Assembly (NCBI GenBank): GCA_019410105.1
Contig: DXTB01000024.1
Coordinates: 1-16,498 of the forward strand
DNA: 16,498 bases
Direction: 5' to 3'
DNA from: Clostridiales bacterium
GTDB taxonomy: Bacteria; Bacillota_A; Clostridia; Oscillospirales; Oscillospiraceae
A model generated the notes under the pieces. The model worked only from the letters and a program-made list of their open reading frames with translations. It searched no databases and had not been told where the DNA came from. The position numbers and the translations under genes were made by a program. Below are positions 13,255-16,498 of the stretch, one piece after another; positions within the stretch are counted from its first letter, which is position 1, and every line of letters starts with the position of its first letter.

Positions 13255-15666
13255 ATGGAAGAACTGAACCGGCAGCAAACTATGCCTGCTCTGGCCCTGC
13301 GGGGGCTGACCGTCTTTCCGCAGATGCTGCTCCACTTCGATGTGGGACGGCAGGCGTCCATTCAGGCACTGGACGAGTCCATGGCCTCAGGCCAGCCGAT
13401 TTTCCTGGTGGCCCAGCGGGAGCTGGCCGTTGAAAGCCCGCAGGAAAAGGACCTTTACAGCATTGGGACCATCTGCAATGTGCGCCAGATTCTGCGCCTG
13501 CCCGGAGACAACGTGCGGGTGATGGTGGAGGGGATCAGCCGCGGGCGGCTGTGCCTTCTGCCCAAGACCACGCCCTACCTGAACGCCCTGGTGGAGGAGC
13601 TTCCGGCGGAACAGCCGGTCCGCCGCTCCGCCCGGACGGAGGCCCTTATCCGCCAGACCTACGAGCTCTTCGAGCGGTTTATTGAGCTGGCTCCCAAGAT
13701 GACCCCCGATGTGCTCCTCTCGGTGCTCTCCAGTGAGGATCCGGGCTACATCGCCGACTACATCGCCCAGAACCTGCCCATGCGCACGGGGGACAAGCAG
13801 GCCATTCTGGAGGAGCTGCGGCCGGTGCGCCGCCTGGAGCGCCTGTGCCAGAGCCTCCGCCGGGAGGTGGAGATTCTGGAGCTGGAACAGGAGATGCAGG
13901 GCAAGGTGCGGGAGCAGCTCACCCGCAGCCAGCGGGACTATGTTCTGCGGGAGCAGCTCAAGGTTCTCCGGCAGGAGCTGGGGGAGGAGGGGGCCGGCGG
14001 CGACAGCGAGATTGCCGAGTACCGCCAGCGCATCGCCAAGGCCAAGCTGCCCCAGGAGGTGGCGGACAAGCTCACGAAAGAGGTGGGCCGGCTGGAGAAG
14101 CAGCCCTTCGGCTCCGCCGAGGCCACCGTTCTGCGCAATTACCTGGATACCGTGCTGGAGCTGCCCTGGGGCAAGCACACCAAGGAGCGGGTCAACGTGG
14201 AGGCGGCCCGCAGGGTGCTGGATGTCGACCACTACGGCCTGGAGAAGGTCAAGGAGCGCATTCTGGAGTTCCTGGCGGTCAAGCAACTGGCCCCCGGACT
14301 GAAGGGACAGATCCTCTGCCTGGTGGGGCCTCCCGGCGTGGGCAAGACCTCCATCGCCATGAGCATGGCGCGGGCCTTAAACCGTAAGCTGGCCCGTATC
14401 TCCCTGGGCGGCGTCCATGACGAGGCGGAGATCCGCGGCCACCGCAAGACCTATGTGGGGGCCATGCCGGGCCGCATCATTGCCGCCGTCAAGCAGGCTG
14501 AGAGCTGTAATCCGCTGCTGTTGCTGGATGAGATCGACAAGCTGGGCAATGATCAGCGGGGCGATCCCGCCTCGGCCCTGCTGGAGGTGCTGGACGCCGA
14601 GCAGAACAGCACCTTCCGCGACCATTTTCTGGAGGTGCCCTTCGATCTCTCCGACGTGCTCTTTATCACCACCGCCAACACCCTGGATACCATCCCCCGG
14701 CCCCTGCTGGACCGGATGGAGGTCATTGAACTGACCAGCTATACCGATGAGGAGAAGCTGCAGATCGCCAAGCGGCACCTGCTGCCCAAGGAGCTGAAAC
14801 GCCACGGGTTGGCAAAGGCCCAGCTCAGGCTGACCGACGACGCCATCCGGGAGCTGATTCGGGGCTATACCCGTGAGGCCGGCGTCCGTGTTCTGGAGCG
14901 GAAGCTGGGGGCACTATGCCGGAAGGCGGCTATGGCCATTGTGTCAAATGGTGTAAAGCCGATTCACATCACAGGAGATAACCTGGAGGACTATCTGGGT
15001 ATCCGCCGCTATCACCCGGAGCGGCTGCCCCGGACGGAGCAGGTAGGCGTGGTCAACGGCCTGGCCTGGACCCAGGTGGGGGGCGAGATCCTGGAGGTGG
15101 AGGCGGGCGTGGTGCCCGGCTCCGGCAAGGTAGAGCTCACCGGCAACCTGGGCAGCGTCATGAAGGAGTCCGCCCAGGCCGCCCTGTCCTACATCCGCAG
15201 CCGCGCCGTCCAACTGGGAATCGAGGCGGATTTTTACAAGACGAAGGACATTCACGTCCACTTCCCGGAGGGAGCAGTGCCCAAGGACGGCCCCTCCGCC
15301 GGCATTGCCATCACCACCGCCATGGTGTCCGCCCTCACTGGCGCGCCGGTGAGGCGGGAGATCGCAATGACAGGTGAAGTTACTTTACGGGGCAGAGTGC
15401 TACCCATTGGCGGCCTGAAGGAGAAGACCATGGCCGCCTACCGCAGCGGCATCAAAACCGTGTTCCTGCCGGCGGACAATGTGCCGGATCTGGAGGAGAT
15501 CGACCCCACCGTCCGGGCCGCTCTGCACTTTGTTCCGGTGGAGCAGGTGGATTCGGTGCTGGCCGAGGCGCTGGAGCTGAAGACCTGCGACCCCCTTCGG
15601 GATGACGCGCTCCCGCCCCCTGAGTCCGGCTCCCGGAGCCGGGAAGTACCCACCTTCCGACAGTGA
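13255..15666 (+). CDS. lon: ATP-dependent protease Lon
   Basis: An 803-residue LonA-type protease, close to the roughly 780 residues usual for the family. Domains: substrate-binding N-terminal domain (about 1-190, beginning [14 protein letters not shown]), a helical and coiled-coil region (about 190-330), the AAA+ module with Walker A GPPGVGKT (358-365) and Walker [12 protein letters not shown], and the protease domain with the Ser-Lys dyad S681 (KDGPSAG) and K722 (GGLKEK). The ATG at 13255 is taken as the start; the adjacent GTG at 13252 would give one more residue. GGAAGGAAG (13236-13244) is the ribosome binding site. The last 20 or so residues are a non-conserved polar tail whose DNA contains a perfect inverted repeat. 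The gene belongs to the clpP-clpX-lon-engB run. Confidence 0.98.
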   Translation: MEELNRQQTMPALALRGLTVFPQMLLHFDVGRQASIQALDESMASGQPIFLVAQRELAVESPQEKDLYSIGTICNVRQILRLPGDNVRVMVEGISRGRLCLLPKTTPYLNALVEELPAEQPVRRSARTEALIRQTYELFERFIELAPKMTPDVLLSVLSSEDPGYIADYIAQNLPMRTGDKQAILEELRPVRRLERLCQSLRREVEILELEQEMQGKVREQLTRSQRDYVLREQLKVLRQELGEEGAGGDSEIAEYRQRIAKAKLPQEVADKLTKEVGRLEKQPFGSAEATVLRNYLDTVLELPWGKHTKERVNVEAARRVLDVDHYGLEKVKERILEFLAVKQLAPGLKGQILCLVGPPGVGKTSIAMSMARALNRKLARISLGGVHDEAEIRGHRKTYVGAMPGRIIAAVKQAESCNPLLLLDEIDKLGNDQRGDPASALLEVLDAEQNSTFRDHFLEVPFDLSDVLFITTANTLDTIPRPLLDRMEVIELTSYTDEEKLQIAKRHLLPKELKRHGLAKAQLRLTDDAIRELIRGYTREAGVRVLERKLGALCRKAAMAIVSNGVKPIHITGDNLEDYLGIRRYHPERLPRTEQVGVVNGLAWTQVGGEILEVEAGVVPGSGKVELTGNLGSVMKESAQAALSYIRSRAVQLGIEADFYKTKDIHVHFPEGAVPKDGPSAGIAITTAMVSALTGAPVRREIAMTGEVTLRGRVLPIGGLKEKTMAAYRSGIKTVFLPADNVPDLEEIDPTVRAALHFVPVEQVDSVLAEALELKTCDPLRDDALPPPESGSRSREVPTFRQ
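15626..15642 (+). repeat. Perfect inverted repeat inside the 3' end of lon
   Basis: CCGGCTC (15626-15632) and GAGCCGG (15636-15642) form a 7-bp stem with a 3-base loop, ending 24 bases before the lon stop codon. It lies in the variable tail, so protein function does not demand it. It could form an RNA hairpin just before the engB ribosome binding site. Confidence 0.6.
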
Positions 15667-15675
15667 GGAATTGAC

Positions 15676-16275
15676 ATGAGTGTGAATTTACAGAAGGCGG
15701 AGTTTGTGCGCTCCGCGGCCAAGGCCGGGGACTTTCCCAGGGATCGCCTGCCTCAGGTGGCCTTTGCCGGCCGCTCCAACGTGGGCAAGTCCTCGGTGAT
15801 CAACCGGCTGCTCAACCGGAAGAATTTTGCCCGGGTGGGCGCGGCACCGGGCAAGACCACCCACATCAACTACTTTTTGATCGACGGCGCTTTCTACCTG
15901 GTGGATCTCCCCGGCTATGGCTACGCCAAGGTGTCCCAGGCGGAGAAAGCCCGCTGGGGTCGCCTGATGGAGGAGTGGTTCGCGGACAACTCCCTGATGA
16001 CCCTGGGACTGATGATCGTGGATGCCCGGCACAAGCCCACGGCGGACGACTGCACCATGGCGGAGTTTTTCAAGAACAGCGGCCGTCCCTTTGCAGTTGT
16101 GGCCAACAAGCTGGATAAGCTGCGCAAGAGCGACATAGAGCCGAACCTGGCGCGCATCCGGGAAACTCTTGAGCTGGACGAGCCTGTAAAGCTGATTCCC
16201 TTTTCGGCTGAGAAGGGAGACGGCAAGCAGGAGCTGCTCAATCTGATCCTGGAGCACGCGGAGGGAAGCGTATGA
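15676..16275 (+). CDS. engB: Ribosome biogenesis GTP-binding protein EngB (YsxC/YihA)
   Basis: A 199-residue GTPase of the EngB family, needed for late assembly of the 50S subunit. Motifs in normal order: G1 GRSNVGKS (32-39), a G2-region TTHINYFLI (61-69), G3 DLPG (77-80) within LPGYGYA, G4 NKLD (144-147) and G5 SAEKG near residues 176-180. The ATG at 15676 follows a GAGGA site that overlaps the lon TGA, leaving a gap of only 9 bases. The lon-engB order is conserved in Firmicutes. Its last four bases overlap the next gene (ATGA). Confidence 0.97.
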   Translation: MSVNLQKAEFVRSAAKAGDFPRDRLPQVAFAGRSNVGKSSVINRLLNRKNFARVGAAPGKTTHINYFLIDGAFYLVDLPGYGYAKVSQAEKARWGRLMEEWFADNSLMTLGLMIVDARHKPTADDCTMAEFFKNSGRPFAVVANKLDKLRKSDIEPNLARIRETLELDEPVKLIPFSAEKGDGKQELLNLILEHAEGSV

Positions 16276-16498
16276 GATTCGTCAAACTGCTGCGAGAAGG
16301 AAGGGGCGTGTGGGGGGTGCTCCACGGCGATGTGGTGCGCACTCTGACAGAGCCGCCCTTCGAGGGTGTCCGTTATGACGGAGAGAGCCTGCCCCTGTCC
16401 GGCTGCCGCCTCCTGGCTCCCTGTGAGGCCACAAAAATTGTCTGCATTGGAAAGAACTATTTCGACCACATCCATGAAATGAAGTCCATGTTGGATGC
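16272..16498 (+). CDS. Fumarylacetoacetate hydrolase family protein (5' part, cut by window end)
   Basis: An open frame of 75 codons runs off the window without a stop. It starts with MRFVKLL, typical of the short N-terminal domain of FAH-family proteins, and reaches the family signature KIVCIGKNYFDHIHEM (the usual form is KIVCVGLNYxDHxxE) at about residues 57-72. Members are metal-dependent hydrolases, decarboxylases or isomerases acting on acylpyruvates and related diketo acids; the specific reaction cannot be told from this fragment. The ATG overlaps the engB stop codon by four bases, so it is probably co-translated. The catalytic Glu/Asp metal ligands lie beyond the window. Confidence 0.85.
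   Translation, partial: MRFVKLLREGRGVWGVLHGDVVRTLTEPPFEGVRYDGESLPLSGCRLLAPCEATKIVCIGKNYFDHIHEMKSMLD

Noticed and set aside
11764..13335. A 523-codon minus-strand open frame opposite clpX
   Set aside because: It has the same antisense composition, lies opposite clpX with all its motifs intact, and shows no domain of its own.
1..16498. A novel multi-gene system (defence island, mobile element, CRISPR, biosynthetic cluster)
   Set aside because: No transposase, integrase, repeat array, toxin-antitoxin pair or unknown gene cluster is seen. All but the exported amidohydrolase are conserved core-type families in expected neighbourhoods.

Overview
The window is a compact, almost fully coding stretch in which every gene I can support lies on the + strand. 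High G+C content, a SpoIVFA/SpoIVFB-like sporulation pair, AGGAGG-type ribosome binding sites and the tig-clpP-clpX-lon-engB order suggest a spore-forming, high-G+C member of the Clostridia, probably Oscillospiraceae (the Flavonifractor/Lawsonibacter/Oscillibacter kind). The family assignment is an inference from gene order and protein flavour, and I cannot name a genus.

Layout. (1) Positions 79-1704: a membrane-anchored M23/LytM protein followed with no gap by an M50 intramembrane metalloprotease, a SpoIVFA-SpoIVFB-like pair. (2) 1714-2233: rplS (ribosomal protein L19) as a self-contained unit, with an extended -10 promoter, a structured leader that resembles a ribosomal-protein leader, and a strong intrinsic terminator. 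(3) 2312-4495: a solitary exported amidohydrolase carrying a C-terminal copper-amine-oxidase-N-like domain, with its own promoter and terminator. (4) 4510-9556: a tightly packed run of rbgA, rnhB, yraN, an M19 dipeptidase, thrC and a metallophosphoesterase. Genes overlap or abut at four of the five junctions, and the yraN-dipeptidase junction has a 12-nt gap. A very good internal promoter sits inside the dipeptidase gene ahead of thrC. (5) 9570-16498: tig, clpP, clpX, lon, engB and the start of a fumarylacetoacetate-hydrolase-family gene, the protein folding and proteolysis block, with GC-rich hairpins lacking T-tracts at several junctions.

How the genes fit together. rplS, rbgA and engB serve the large ribosomal subunit (a structural protein and two assembly GTPases). 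tig acts at the ribosome exit tunnel. clpP/clpX and lon degrade misfolded and regulatory proteins. rnhB and yraN are nucleic-acid housekeeping genes. The first pair is the only clearly developmental (sporulation) content.

I looked for a novel system (defence, mobile element, secondary metabolism, CRISPR, toxin-antitoxin) and found none: this is a conserved core-genome region. The items most worth a second look are the internal promoter ahead of thrC, the Gly-Ala-Gly replacement of the Gly-Arg-Gly motif in RNase HII, the exported amidohydrolase, the short SpoIVFB without a CBS domain, and the junction hairpins of the protease operon.
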